Part shown: one piece after another, positions 11,593 to 23,072 of the stretch | Layout of the letters: each line of letters starts with the position of its first letter | How positions within the stretch are numbered: the first letter of the stretch is position 1 | Assembly (NCBI GenBank): GCA_905250885.1 | Contig: CAJNOQ010000985.1 | Span: 1 to 38,037 of the forward strand | Source: Didymodactylos carnosus | Taxonomy: Eukaryota > Rotifera > Eurotatoria > Philodinida > Philodinidae | Direction: 5' to 3' | Length of the DNA stretch: 38,037 nucleotides | Translations under genes and position numbers: made by a program | The notes under the pieces: model-generated | Told to the model about the DNA's origin: nothing | Database searches by the model: none | Seen by the model: the letters and a program-made list of their open reading frames with translations, nothing else

Positions 11593-12952
11593 ACCCCAAA
11601 CACGTTTTTATCAAGAATTAGGCTTAGTAAACGACAGCTCTGAACTTAGCAAAATATGTTAAAAAGGACTTTCCAAATTAAATTTATAATTGTTATACTT
11701 ACTATCACTCATGTTCAAAACTTCAAGATCTTTAAATCATACTTTTTCAAGATTTAAGAATTCAAAGAAAGCAGGATATCGAGTTAGTAAGATACTACAC
11801 TTCAGAATCAGAACAAGTCTTTCACTACAGGTAACTTTTGATCATGAATCCTATGTCACCTGTGTATTATCTTTGTTTGGTTTTGTAAAAAGTAGAAAGA
11901 CCTGTAGGAAAACATCAAAATGGAAAAATTGATTCTCGATACACAAAATACCTTATTTTTCGAAAATTTTGACTCGAAGATGAATTGTATGAATATTTAT
12001 ATTCATATGTTTCTGCACGTACTCAATTCGATATACATATTCATACTGTCGCATATGTTTGATCTAAATACGTTACTAGAATCTGCTAAGTAAACTCTTT
12101 TGTTGCCAAGATCCCGTCTGTTCCCTGAAAAAAATGACGTGCTTTTCCGGTTCTGCATATTTAAAGGAATTGTTGAATAGGATTAGGAAAAGGAAATGTC
12201 GGCAGTCTACGGCTCAATTGTAACGCACACAATTTTTGCGTAGTAAAGAAAGAAGAGTTCAAAAAACAAAACAAAAATTTGACATTAATAACATGTAAGT
12301 TTACATCACTATCATCATCAACTAAAAGACAACGACCTCATTTACTCAAGATGTAAAAGAAAATATGGATAATAATAATAATATTATGATAATATATATA
12401 TAATATATAATATATAATAGCTAATGATGATTTATGAAATCAACAAGAGAATATTATGCGCTGAAATACAGTCAGATAAATTCGCGTTTTGATTTATAAT
12501 AAAAGACTATGATAAAAAACCGACAATTAATATAACTGCCAGATCTGATTACGAGGCATGATGTTTTTTGTCCTTTTGCACCGAACCTGTAAGTTCAAGT
12601 TCGTAAAAAGAAACTGGTCGCTCTGACTCATTGACCCCGTTTCGTTTTTGCTTCTAGCCTGTCTTACTTACCAGACGAGATGGGGTTCAGAGGGTGCCCC
12701 GCATGACCATGCTGGGTACACACGCTTTTGCTAAACATAGAGGTATTTTACGTATTTTTCTTTCACAGAGCTTCTAGAAACTTGTTAAAAACTTCGAAAA
12801 AGTAATTTTTCTATAGATTAGTGTAGGAATTTCAGTAAGACTCCAACATTCTATCGGATAGCAATAACCAATAAACATTTTTCTGATATAGAATTCTAGA
12901 ACAGTTTTTGATGCTGATCACAAATCTAATATCTGTTCGTCTCTGTACGGTT
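11593..12952. other. Intergenic DNA; a less AT-rich patch at 12545-12760
   Basis: Includes an AT simple repeat at about 12370-12418. A patch at 12545-12760 is clearly richer in G+C than its surroundings (for example GAGATGGGGTTCAGAGGGTG). It is not a tRNA by my reading, and no frame or family is recognised. Confidence 0.4.
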
Positions 12953-13216
12953 TTGCAGAAATGCTGTTCAGATTTTAGATTTTTAACACTCATTTTGTCT
13001 AAACAAGTTCTGTTAGTGCCCGATTGGATAATAGATCGAGTTATCTATGTACGGGACATCCGACTTAAATATAATAATTCAGTAAAAAATTCATTGTTAG
13101 TTTCAGTAAATCGTGCACAGATAACTCGATCAATTATCCAATCGGGCACTAACAGAGCTTGTTTAGACAAAATGGGTGAGTTTGTAACGATCTTGAATTT
13201 GAACAGCGTTTGTGCA
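12953..13216. repeat. 264-bp foldback element
   Basis: The left arm at 12953-13047 and right arm at 13118-13216 are inverses: TTTTGTCTAAACAAG, GTTAGTGCCCGATTGG and CGAGTTATCT on the left match reversed blocks on the right. The loop of about 70 bp has no feature. The ends read TTGCAGAAATGCTGTTCA and, reversed, TTGCACAAACGCTGTTCA. No clear target duplication was found. Confidence 0.75.
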
Positions 13217-13733
13217 AGATCGTATAGAAACGAAGAGATATCAGATTTGTCATCAGCATCAAAACTTATTTAAAATCAAGTATATTTCAAATATATTTCA
13301 AAAAAAAAGCGTTGAACGCTCTCCTCATGAGGTCCAGCATGAAGAATTTGTTGAGAGTAGTTTGAAATTTTCCAGAGTTTCTGAGTTCCACGCGTTTTGG
13401 AACTGATTTCGAATCGGAGTTTTAGACACTTGTCTTCTTCTAGGTTCTCATTGTCAGAGAGGATGTGAGGCGTCTTACATAAATTCCCGTACGAGTTACA
13501 CAGCCAGGTTATAGGAGAATAAAACAATTCTATTGATTCAACTGATAATTACGGCAGACATCGGAGGTAGAATAACGCCCAGAACGCTGACTGATGGAAG
13601 ACGTGAGGTGTCCTTCGTGGATTGAAAAAGTAGCCCTTAATTTCTAAAAAATTCTTTTACTTATAGACAAGAGATTGAGTGAATCACAGATGAACGGTGC
13701 TTGATTTAAGTCAATAAAATAAAAGGCACAATA
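13217..13733. other. Upstream region of the receptor gene
   Basis: No coding exon is evident. The last 80 bases hold two T-rich AG acceptor-like sites (TTTACTTATAG near 13666 and TTGATTTAAG near 13710) that could receive a 5' UTR exon or a spliced leader. Confidence 0.4.
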
Positions 13734-16164
13734 ATGACTGGTTCAATAAACATAATAAACGAAACAAAGAATCATTTATCCGATCGTGTTTCGTTTGATG
13801 CGTATGACAACATCGATCAACAACATCTGTCAGCTTTATTCCAACAAATTTTTTCAAAACTATCCAACGAGAATCAAACAGAACTACGTACTACTTCCGT
13901 TGATGGTAGCATCTCTACGATAATTACTTTATTACCATCTTCATTCAACGATCAACCATTTTCTACTATCTGGAGTGTCATATCACTATGGTTTGTTCTA
14001 ATTATTAATCCGATTCTAGTAAGTACATAGACTAAAACAGATTTACTCATTGGCATCAGTTTCTTTAAACCACATAGTGTATTCTGAGATAATAAGAGGC
14101 ATATTTTGCAGTTTTCATCGTATTTTTATGAGTTCTTCGCTGTTCTTTATCATATGGCGGTTCTTTATTGTTTTTCTACATGTTCATGCAAAAATCTTCT
14201 GTAGATGTTCTGTAATTTTCGAGCCAGTACTAGTCGAATGTCACTTTTTACCCCATGGTTCGTTCAAGGTTTACTCTCACTTCGTCCCAAATTGCTCACT
14301 CTCACACCTGCCCACCCCTTTGGTGTTGTTTGATCTTACAATGTCAATTTGGGACGAACTGAGAGGACACCTTTGTTCAAATACGTTTTGAATTGAGTTT
14401 TAATAAACAAATCGGTATTATTTTTATATGCCGGGTAATTAGATTAAAAGCACACAACTTCCACTGATGAATTTCAAATTATCACGAAGATAGCTCTCTA
14501 GCTGTTATTTGTTATTGATGTACTGTAGAGACAGTCGATATCTTCTCGCCCGTTATTGCTAGATGTTTTTATTGCCGTGTAGCTTTTTCAAAATTTTGTA
14601 TTTCTACAATGTACAACTTAAATAACATAAAAGATATAGAAACATACTCGTTTATTTAGATAGTATTTGGTGTGATGGGTAACTTATGTGCAACATATAT
14701 TCTTCTCCGATGGAATATCGCAAAATTACCTGTGAGTTTTTACACAATTATGTTGAATATTTCTGATACATTAACTCTGTTAATACCAGTATTCATATTT
14801 TGGTTGGATAATTGTGTAAATCGTAAAGGTCATCAAGGTTATTTTCGCGATAAATCAAATTTTTTATGGTAAGTTTTAAATCACTTTTGTACACTTATGA
14901 TCATGATTTTTGTTTGTATAGTAAAGTATTGATGTGTCCCGATCAATTATTTGCTGCATTGAGTGCTTGGTATATGTGTACAATAAGTTTTAATCGATGG
15001 TGTAGTGTTTGTAGACCATCATCATTTTATCTAAATAATAGTGCTGATTATATTAAAAAAAAGCAATCAAAATCTTCCATATTATCATCATCTATATTTA
15101 ATATTACTTATTTGAATAATATTAAATTACGTCAACATTTGAAAGCATTTCAGGGTATAGTCATACTAACAATAACAGCAATCTTACTTTCATGTATACC
15201 AATATTTTTTCATGAGTTACGTTCAGTAGAAGCATTATCTGACTCACACATGTTTGATTCAAATAAAAAAACAATAAGTCATATATATTTCGTTACATGG
15301 AAACGTTGTTACTATAGTCGTAAATATGAATATATTTATGATATTATCGGTATTCTTTTATCAACTGTTTTACATATAATTCCGTTAACGTTTGTTACCG
15401 GTATGAATCTAATGATTATTGTAAGATTACATAAGAGACAAACATTATTGTCATCAGTATCGACTACTAAATATTTAAATGTACATCTTACATTATCGTC
15501 GGATATTCCTGCAGGTGATTTATCCTTATGTTCATTACCATCTTCACCAAAACGACAAAAAAAAATTATTTTACCAACAAATATTGACTATTATGAAAAA
15601 CGTGCCTCATTTGCTGGTATAACGTTTAAAACGTGTCCAACAAACAGAAAACTTACTAATTCTGAAATTAGTTATAAAAATCAATCAACTAATACAACAC
15701 TTTCAATAGATAATGTGAATGTAAATCAATTGTATAAAACAAAATCAAAAAAAAAACTTTCTAGACATTGTTCACGCGATCGTACAATTACAATGATGTT
15801 AGTATCTGTTGCCCTCTCCTATCTTGTACTAACGTTACCTTATCGTCTTTTTTGGATATGGAATGTTTATGTTAAACGTTCTCATCCAGAATTATTGAAT
15901 TCAGCCAATTATTTATTCAAAATGCATTATATTGATCATTTTCTACGAACTATTAGAAATATTAATTTTGCAACAAATTTTATATTTTTTATCTTTTTAT
16001 CAAAAACATTTCGTCGAAAATTTCGACAAATATGTGTTGATAGTTTTAAATGTATGATGAATAGACGACAAAATATTAATAATTCATCGAATATTCCTCG
16101 TACAAATATTGTTGTTCATGCGACAGACAGTGCAGATGGACAAAATATGTCTAGTCAAATGTAA
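13734..16164 (+). CDS. Rhodopsin-like G-protein-coupled receptor, neuropeptide/FMRFamide-receptor-like
   Basis: Three exons: 13734-14018, 14660-14868 and 14922-16164. The donors are GTAAGT and the acceptors TTTAG and TATAG; phases 0 and 2 close exactly into 578 residues. The N-terminal tail of about 75 residues has NET and NQT glycosylation sequons. Helix 1 spans the first junction (WFVLIINPIL then IVFGVMGN). Helix 3 starts at C170 and ends with NRW (189-191) in place of DRY. Helix 4 is near 242-262, helix 5 near 303-328 with IIPL, and helix 6 near 452-478 with TLPYRLFW. Helix 7 ends TNFIFFIF instead of NPxxY. The third intracellular loop is unusually long (about 120 residues). A Cys in the second outer loop (KRCYY) can pair with C170. 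An AATAAA-rich run follows near 16206. The ligand is unknown. Confidence 0.88.
14268..14371. mobile_element. 104-bp MULE-like MITE, family A copy 3, inside receptor intron 1
   Basis: A miniature element with one core at each end: GGTTTACTCTCACTTCGTCC on the left and, reverse-complemented, GGTGTCCTCTCAGTTCGTCC on the right. These are the same two end types as in the 6503-7558 element, in opposite orientation. The flanks TTCGTTCAA (14259-14267) and TTTGTTCAA (14372-14380) form a 9-bp duplication with one mismatch, the size typical of Mutator-like elements. It lies in the 641-bp first intron of the receptor gene, in neither exon. Confidence 0.8.
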
Positions 16165-17215
16165 ATTTTTCACTATTCAATATAATCTTTTAAATTAGAA
16201 TGAAAAATATTTAAAAATAAATAAATAAATAAATTCAATATATTTTTGTATTTTTTAATTATTTTTAAAAAATTATTGCCCGATTTGATTATGAGAGCCT
16301 ATATTCAAGCAATGTTACTCATATTGATATTATATTATAATTACAAGTATAAAACATGTTGTTAGTAGCGATAGAAAATTGATACTGCCTTTGGATATTT
16401 ACGTCGTTTGCCAAAATCTAATTTATTGTGGTTTCAACAGAGATGAACAACAAGTTCGATCATTTCCAAGTCGTTTATGATTAAATTTAGGATCAGTTCG
16501 AGACTGTCATCTGTTCTTTTAACTTTATTTACAGTTTTCGATATTGAAATCTACTTTTTTCAACTTATCTATATAATTCTATCGTTACTTGATTTTAGAT
16601 GCAATTGACTGTTCATGTTTTTATCCTATTTTAATCGAAAATACTTGAAGAATACTGAAAACAACAAATCAAAAGTTGAAATTCGAGTCAAGTCAGAAAT
16701 TTTCCAAATAGGAACTCAGACTTGAGCTAGTTTCTACGATGTCAGCATTTGTTTAGAGGTACTGTAGTAGATAATTAAGTACAGAACTCTATTAGTGGCT
16801 TTTTACCTCAATAGATAAAAAAAATGACTTATACAATACGGACATTTACATGACTGAATGTATTTACACAGTGTTATCATAGCCACATGAATGCCGTGCA
16901 AGAATGAGTGATGCACAGAACAGTGAGTTTCTCTCTTGGAATACAAAAAATTTAATTTCCGGACACGAAAATGTGGAAATATTTATGTTAAAATCCAACA
17001 GTTTTGACATTAAAAGAAATTAAATAAAGTTTTATAATGACAATCATTGAAAAGCAACATAAAAAGAAAAATAATGTGACTAGTAGAAATAAGAAAAGTC
17101 GAATAAAATAACGTTAATAAATAATTGACATGAGCTCTGTTCAAATAAAAATACATTCAAAATTTATTATAATACAATTTTTCAAACAGTTAGTTTATAA
17201 TAAGAAAAAAAAATT
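16165..17215. other. Convergent 3' flanks of the receptor and coiled-coil genes
   Basis: Contains likely polyadenylation signals for both genes: AATAAATAAATAAATAAA near 16206 on plus, and AATAAA read on minus at 17168-17163. The rest is AT-rich with no gene or repeat that I recognise. Confidence 0.55.
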
Positions 17216-18610
17216 TTAATTTTCTAATGTTTTTGCAAGAAAATTTTCATAATTTAGAGTTTGTCCATCTTTCAATAGATCCAATTTTCTCTTCATATAA
17301 GTAACTTGTTTTGAATATAAATGTTCAAAATCTGTTCTTGTTTTTAACAATCGTTTGTTAAATATTTGTACAATTTTTTCTACTTCTTTATTAAGTAAGT
17401 CTTGAAATAGAATAATCTGATCACTATCACCATTCTGTTGTTTTTTATAATTATTTAAATTAAGTTTTAAATGTTCAATTTCTTGATCACGATCATCAAT
17501 GATCACATTTAAATTGGCACATGCATTTTCTAAATTTTTGACATCATCCAATAAAGAGGCATAACCAACACTAATCCTATCAAATAATGAACGTTCAACA
17601 AATATTTTATCTTCAATCTCTATTGTTTTGACTTGTTCATGAAACCCTAAATAGAAAGAGAATGTAAAGATAAAGTGTCGATGTTACTTTCTGTAAGATT
17701 AAATTTTTGTTATGCTAACAAAACACAGTATCAGAGATGGGCAACTCCGGCTAAGTTCAATTCCAACTCCGTTTCAACTCCAACAGGAACTTATTTTGTC
17801 TTTATTCATTTTCTTCTTTATTTTATTAGTAGTTGTTTATTTCGCTTTTGTTTACAAGAGTACACACAAAAATAGTCATTTTAACAATTCAAAATTGCAT
17901 TTCAATAATGTTAATTTTGAAAGCGTACTTTTTGTCATTCTACATCGATGAGATTGGAAAAGAAAACTACTCTGTGAAAATACTCTCTCTCTACTGGTGC
18001 CGACGTGGCAGGTACGCATAACAATTTTTGAGCTAATTTACTTAAAATCGGATATACTGTCTTATTTTGAAAAATAAGTGAACTATTTTCACTTTCTTCT
18101 TTTAGAAAACTAATTATCTCGTCTTGAATAGAATTTTGTATTGTCAAAAACAAAAAAAATTTTCAACTGGAGTTGAAAAAATCTGAACTCAACTCAACTC
18201 TAATCTAATAAAAACGAAACTCCAACTCAACTCCAACTCTACTAAAAAGAAGCTTAACTCCGGAGTTGCAGTTGCCCATCTCTACATAGTACGATATCCA
18301 ACTATATTCCTCACTATGATTTAGAAGACTTACCAGTTGTTGTATTGGTAGATATTTGAAATTCTTTTAATTTTTCTAATAATTCTTCTTTTTCTTGTTT
18401 AATCTGATGCATATTTTCTTCGAGATTTTGAATAATTTCAGTTTGTTTCTTTAATTTTAGTTCATAGTCTATATGTAATTCTTGAATATCCTTCTGATGT
18501 TTTTCTTCAATTTCTTTATAATTTTTTAATCGCTTACTAAATGTCGTATATTGTCGATCTAATAGATCAGTGTCTCCAGTTTCACTATTTGTTGACGATG
18601 TTTCAGTCAT
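17216..18610 (-). CDS. Coiled-coil protein, unknown function
   Basis: Two exons on the minus strand: 18610-18334 and 17646-17216. The donor is CTG|GTAAGT and the acceptor CTATTTAG|GG; phase 1 closes to give 235 residues. Residues 1-20 are Ser/Thr-rich. About residues 25-85 are a strong heptad-type coiled coil rich in E, K, L and Q (KEIEEKHQKDIQELHIDYEL and on). After the junction comes a short non-coiled stretch (VERSLFDRISVGYASLLDDV), then a second helical region to about residue 165 and a basic C-terminal helix. The ATG directly abuts TTATTTAG, an acceptor-like end. The 687-bp intron is mostly a hAT fossil. The layout suggests a structural or adaptor protein, but I do not recognise the family and assign no function. 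Confidence 0.82.
17724..17731. repeat. Target-site duplication, left copy (CACAGTAT)
   Basis: Pairs with CATAGTAC at 18285-18292 (6 of 8 positions, both differences transitions) on either side of the hAT fossil. Eight bases is the hAT duplication length. Confidence 0.55.
17732..18284. mobile_element. hAT-superfamily fossil in an intron of the coiled-coil gene
   Basis: A 553-bp element with ends CAGAGATGGGCAACTCCGG and, reverse-complemented, TAGAGATGGGCAACTGCAAC then TCCGGAG. CAGAGATGGGCAAC is a classic hAT terminus. The subterminal sequence is rich in CAACTCCAACTC-type repeats. Inside, on the minus strand, is a remnant of the transposase dimerisation domain (separate entry). An imperfect 8-bp duplication flanks it. 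It is heavily deleted and cannot be autonomous. Confidence 0.85.
17935..18153 (-). pseudogene. hAT transposase C-terminal dimerisation domain, fragment
   Basis: A short minus-strand frame with YPILSKLAQKLLCVPATSAP followed by VEREYF. This matches the conserved C-terminal hAT dimerisation motif (YP.LS.LA...L..PATSAP.ER.FS). Upstream residues (EIISFLKEE) also fit the spacing before this motif. The frame then runs off into element end sequence. The DDE core and zinc finger are absent. Confidence 0.82.
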
Positions 18611-18612
18611 CT

Positions 18613-19285
18613 AAATAACATATTCATAAAATTTTACAAGTACTCACACACATAAACCAAAACAAAAAACAACAGAAGATATATTAGTATTAATAAAGTT
18701 TTGTCCATATTGCAGTCATTACTCTAGCTCAAATGTACACACTGAAGTAAAATTGTTTTTCTTTTTCCACTGATCGTAATTTGTTACCGAGGATAAAACA
18801 CATAGACAGTAAACATAAGTCTTTAACGAAAAACACAATACGAAGATATCATCCGTGTTTTTGGAATCTGATTTTTCGTTTCCAAGTACACTCTGTTTCT
18901 GCAGGCACAGTGCACATATACACAAAAGTACAAAATATTAGAAAATATAAAAAACAGAATGTACAAAAGCGAATAAAAAAATTTTGTTATAAAAAAGAAA
19001 AGCTTTTTTTGCAAAACGGCCTGAAAAAGATTAAATCAAAACCAAATATGATGTCGTTTTGTATACTTTTTAAAGACGCGTATGTGTATTGAACTACCAT
19101 TTTGAGAACGGAGAAAAACGCTGTTTTATGTAGAATTTTTCGCTCTTTCTAGCAATAGTCCTACACAAAATTTTACTATTCAATTTTAGGTAGAAAAAAA
19201 CACTTTCGTTTGGATCTTTGTAGCATCATACTGAGATAAATCTTTTTTCCTGACATGATGTCTCTCTCTGTCTCTTACTTACAAA
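18613..19285. other. 5' flank of the coiled-coil gene and intergenic DNA
   Basis: AT-rich DNA. Several overlapping open frames on both strands (18719-19092) have no motif and contradict each other. No gene is called. Confidence 0.5.
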
Positions 19286-19909
19286 TTTGCTGAATATTTG
19301 TAAAAGATGAGAACACTCAACAATCCTCAAAAATTAAAATCTGTAATAGCCAATCGATAAAAGTCGTCGAGTTGAGTATACTAACACCCAAAACAATCAT
19401 TAATAGCTAAGCTTTTTTATAAATAAACATCCACTAACACCTAAAAAAGTATGCCAAGTTGATCAACATGACTCTCTGAGCCCACTGGTACATTTTTTTG
19501 ATCGCTTGACTTTTTAAAAAAAATTAATTGTTTTCCCATGTCGTACCTATAGTAAAAGACCTTTTCCTAGTTTCAAAGTCAAGATGTTATATATCATTAG
19601 GAAGTCCATAAAATTTTCTGCTAAACCACTACTTTGAAAAATTATTTATCACATGTTTTATTCGATTTCACTATGTAAATTGTATCCTTGTGCAAATAGA
19701 ACACATGTCTGTGAGTACTTACGTATCTTTTCTCTCACACACTATGTTTTGAAACAATGATTATTCGCCTGAACAGAATTGTTTCTTGACTAAGTGGAAT
19801 TTGAGACTTTTGTATTCAGTCAGTTCGACAAGCTCTATCGATCGGCTATTTCAGATTTTAATTTCGGGAATTGTTGAGTGTTCTCATCTTTTACAAATAT
19901 TCAAATTTA
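19286..19909. mobile_element. Inverted-repeat element, about 620 bp
   Basis: The left arm at 19286-19371 and right arm at about 19815-19909 are inverse copies. Both contain GAATATTTGTAAAAGATGAG, AACACTCAACAAT and AATTAAAATCTG, diverging toward the middle. The interior is AT-rich with no frame. The target duplication is unclear, so no superfamily is assigned. Confidence 0.72.
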
Positions 19910-20845
19910 CTGTATCAACCGAGTATAAACTAAGTTTGATTGACGTCTAGTTTTCCTTCTTAGACTCTAGTTCACTTGTCCGAGTGTTAGACAGTTGTAA
20001 TCGTATCTCTGTATGATGATTTATTAGAGAAACTAAATCAAAAATAAAAGTTATCAGGGCAAAATTAATGCAAATCAGAAAAGTAAACAAGTACAAATAT
20101 CAAAACGGAGATAATCATCAAAATACTTTTCTCTATTCTCAAAGTGAAACAAAACAGAATGAAAATGGTCTTTTGTCAAGTTGAATATCACTTTGCTCAC
20201 AGGGGAACTATTAATTATTAGAAAGCAAAGTCTAATTCAGCTCTCAAAGTGTTTATTATGCAGGCTGTTGTTTTCGCAGTGTACAACAGAGTGTATATTT
20301 ATTTTTGAGATAATTTCGTACATTTTGCTTCCGTAGATACACTTGATTATTAAAAAGGATGGACATCACCTGAGGGTGATTATGATTTATTCATGACAGA
20401 ATTGTGTTATGCTACGCATTTCTATGTCGTACATCGATTTCCTTTATGCCATTTAACTAAAAGAGAAATCGGCTACTATGTAATATTTTCATTCACTTCT
20501 GTTAATTTTCTTCACGTTTAAATGTAACTTTTTATCCAACTGAGAAAAAAAGAACATAAAACGATAACAGGTACATTTGTGAACAGAAAGTGCAATGAAC
20601 CGTGACTATCCATACACATGTTTCACATATACACTAGTTTGTTTACTTTTGACGCCAAATAGCAGCTCCCGAAAATGGGTGACCGGAATAGGAACATCAT
20701 ATGCTATGATATGGACGATACCATTGGACAAAACTTTATTGAATGAGAATCTCTTGATAGATGTCGTACAGTATCGTTCTTATATTAAATGGACTTTTTG
20801 AAAATCACCGAGCATTTTCTATAAATAATTCCCGACATTACAGTG
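19910..20845. other. Intergenic DNA, nothing recognised
   Basis: No exon with domain content, RNA gene or inverted repeat is seen. The open frame at 20595-20801 has no recognisable motif. Confidence 0.5.
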
Positions 20846-21044
20846 TAGTCGAGACTCCCGACAAAACTCCCACGGAGTCTAGCCGGGATCCCGTGGGAGT
20901 CAAGTGAGACTTTCAAGGAACTGCTGTGGAACTGTGAGGACTTTCGAGTCCTGCGGGAGCTCAACGAAAGTCCTCAAAGTCTCACGGGAGTTCCTTGAAA
21001 GCTCCACCTGACTCTCGCGAGAGTTTTGTCTGGAGTCTCGACTA
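20846..21044. mobile_element. 199-bp GC-richer MITE-like palindrome
   Basis: The ends TAGTCGAGACTCC and, reversed, TAGTCGAGACTCC are identical, and CGACAAAACTC pairs with GAGTTTTGTC. The interior is packed with short inverted words such as ACTCCCACGGAGT, GGGAGTC, TTTCAAGGAACT, AGTTCCTTGAAA, GACTTTCG and CGAAAGTC. Base composition is visibly far more G+C-rich than the flanks. It has no coding capacity. Confidence 0.72.
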
Positions 21045-21169
21045 GGGTTATTTAGTTATTCGTGTTCGCTTATTATTAGATTTAATATATCACCTGTTTA
21101 TTTAGTGATAACTTGATAAGCATATAGTAGTTTTTGAAGGAAAGAGAGTATGAAAGATTCCACTTTTTC

Positions 21170-21785
21170 TTATTTGTTGAGTCTTTCTCTCAGAGTGATT
21201 TCTCTAAATAATATCATTGTTGCAGGATCATCCGAGTTCCACAATCTGTATATGAGTCTAAGCCCTGTGATATAAAGATGTTCGATTTGAAGTTTTTGCT
21301 TCTCAATGAAATAGAAAAAAATTGGAAAGAGTAAACAGAAGTGAGGTAGTGCATATGCAAAAAAAGTTTTCTTCTCATAGATACGTGTGATTTTGGTAGA
21401 ACGGAATTTTATACTTAGTGCATTGTAAATTTCACGTATTCTCCTTAATCTTTCTAAAATATATTCATTCCAACCCATTTTAGTTCAAATTTCAACACCT
21501 AAACACTTGAAAAAATTTATAAAAGCAATCAGGGTTCCTTTATATGTGAGTTGAGGTTTCTTGGGAGTTACAACGCTGTGAACAAGGAGCACTTTCGTTT
21601 TGAGGACATTGACAGGTAGAATATTATCGTCTGAGAATTTCTCTAATGCTTTTAACACAGTTTGCGCACGTTTTTCAAGGTCTTCGATGTTATGTGAAAA
21701 ACGCTTCTCGAGGGACCCAGTTAAGACAATAGCTAAATCATCTGAAAAAAGCAATGCTAACACTACATCAAGTTGTTTAATTTGC
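21170..21785 (-). pseudogene. LINE reverse transcriptase fragment (palm end and thumb)
   Basis: One minus-strand frame, broken by a single TGA near 21482. It contains LLFSDDLAIVL (catalytic motif C, F-S-D-D), then DNILPVNVLKTKVLLVHS (motif D region, with K-T-K) and FFKCLGVEI (motif E). After the stop it continues in frame with KMGWNEYILERLRRIREIYN and LFREITLRERL, the thumb and downstream region of non-LTR reverse transcriptases. The 5' part is cut at about 21785, next to the TTAA-flanked element. Both catalytic Asp remain, but the stop and truncation make it dead. Confidence 0.8.
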
Positions 21786-21794
21786 TTATTTATT

Positions 21795-23072
21795 TAAGGG
21801 AAGGGGGCACCCGTTTTTTTCCAGCAGTTTGAAGAGGACACTTCGGAGTATATGTCTCAACAAGGCTTTCGGTTCCCGGATTTATAGTTTTTGATTAAAA
21901 AAAATTTTAAGTTTTTTTCGGATTTTTTGCCCTATTTTTAAAACTTCCATAAAAACTTCATTTTTTGATATGAAGAGTTGATTCTAGCGTAGTTCGATAG
22001 AGAACATTAATTTGTATACGGAGAAACCCTTTTCATCGTTCCCGAATGAAGTTTGCCGCAGAAATTTAGCGTTCGCCTTTCCGAGCTAAAAGTATTTTTC
22101 ACCTCGCCTTACGGCTAGTTTCGCTCGAAGCAAGCATTTCGAAGCACAATTCTGAGTGCAAAGTTGTTCAGAATCGAATTTTGGAGTCCCTGACGAGAGC
22201 TTTTTTTAAATTTTTTGTTTTTGATTTTTAAATTAAAAAATACGAAATTTTAAAATTTTTAAAATCCTAAAATTTAATTTAAAAGTCAGAAACAGAAAAT
22301 TTTAAAAAAAGCTCTCGTCAGGGACTCCAAAATTCGATTCTGAACAACTTTTACACTCAGAGTTTTGCTCCAAAAAGGCTTGATTCGGGCGAAACTAGCC
22401 GTAAGGTTAGGTAAAAAAATCTTCGGTGAGCCAAAAACCATCGATATTTTTAAGTTTTGAATTTTTTCTTCAGGCCTTCCCGGTCTGTAGAGGACACTTC
22501 GAAGTGTACATTCGAAAGTTTTTTCGGCTTAATGAAATTATTTGGCTGAGAAAAAATTAATTACTTAAACAATATTGTTAAATTTTCGACTGACCAGACT
22601 TACCGAGCGACTGAAAACGAATTCTAAAATATTTAAGGTAGTCCATATTGTAGCCCGTGAAATTCTCTTTCAGATGAAGTATTGCTTAAATCTTTTTGTT
22701 GCGTTGCTATTTTACAAATAAGACTTTATGCTAGTAGAGTAGGCTAAATTAACGTTAATTAGTACTAATTTGTCAACAACAATTCAAAAGAACAAAAATT
22801 CTTGCATGTTTTCTCGTAATAAATATTCTCCACACATTTCTCTATCGATCTAGGCAAAAACCAAGGTTTTGTGATGAATGGAGGATGGATAGGAATTTTT
22901 TTAATAATAATCCCTTGTTCAAAAATTTAACAATATTTTTTTAAGTAATTAATTTTTTTCTCAGCCAAATAATGTCAGTAAGCCGAAAAAACTTCAGAAC
23001 ATACACTTCGAAGTGTCCTCTACAAACTGGGAACGTTAGAGAAAAATCTAAATGGGAGACCTTCCCCCTTAA
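21795..23072. mobile_element. TTAA-flanked composite foldback element
   Basis: The ends TTTAAGGGAAGGGGGC (left) and, reversed, TTTAAGGGGGAAGG (right) are flanked by TTAA, as in the 1717-2507 element. Two inner palindromes are nested. One at 22078-22436 has arms of about 165 bp sharing CCTTACGGCTAGTTTCG and AGTCCCTGACGAGAGC. The other has arms at about 22487-22600 and 22915-23035 sharing TAGAGGACACTTCGAAGTGT, AAATTTAACAATATT-type blocks and TTTGGCTGAG. GAGGACACTTCGGAGT also occurs near the left end (21833). No coding frame is present. Confidence 0.68.

Noticed and set aside
12600..12720. tRNA or tRNA-derived SINE in the GC-richer patch (GGTTCAGAG resembling a B box)
   Set aside because: No A box at proper spacing and no cloverleaf stems could be drawn.
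14050..14391. 113-codon plus-strand frame downstream of receptor exon 1
   Set aside because: It lies in intron 1 and runs through the MULE MITE; no motif, and the receptor splice phases skip it exactly.
18719..19092. Overlapping frames on both strands upstream of the coiled-coil gene
   Set aside because: Low-complexity, mutually overlapping and without domains.
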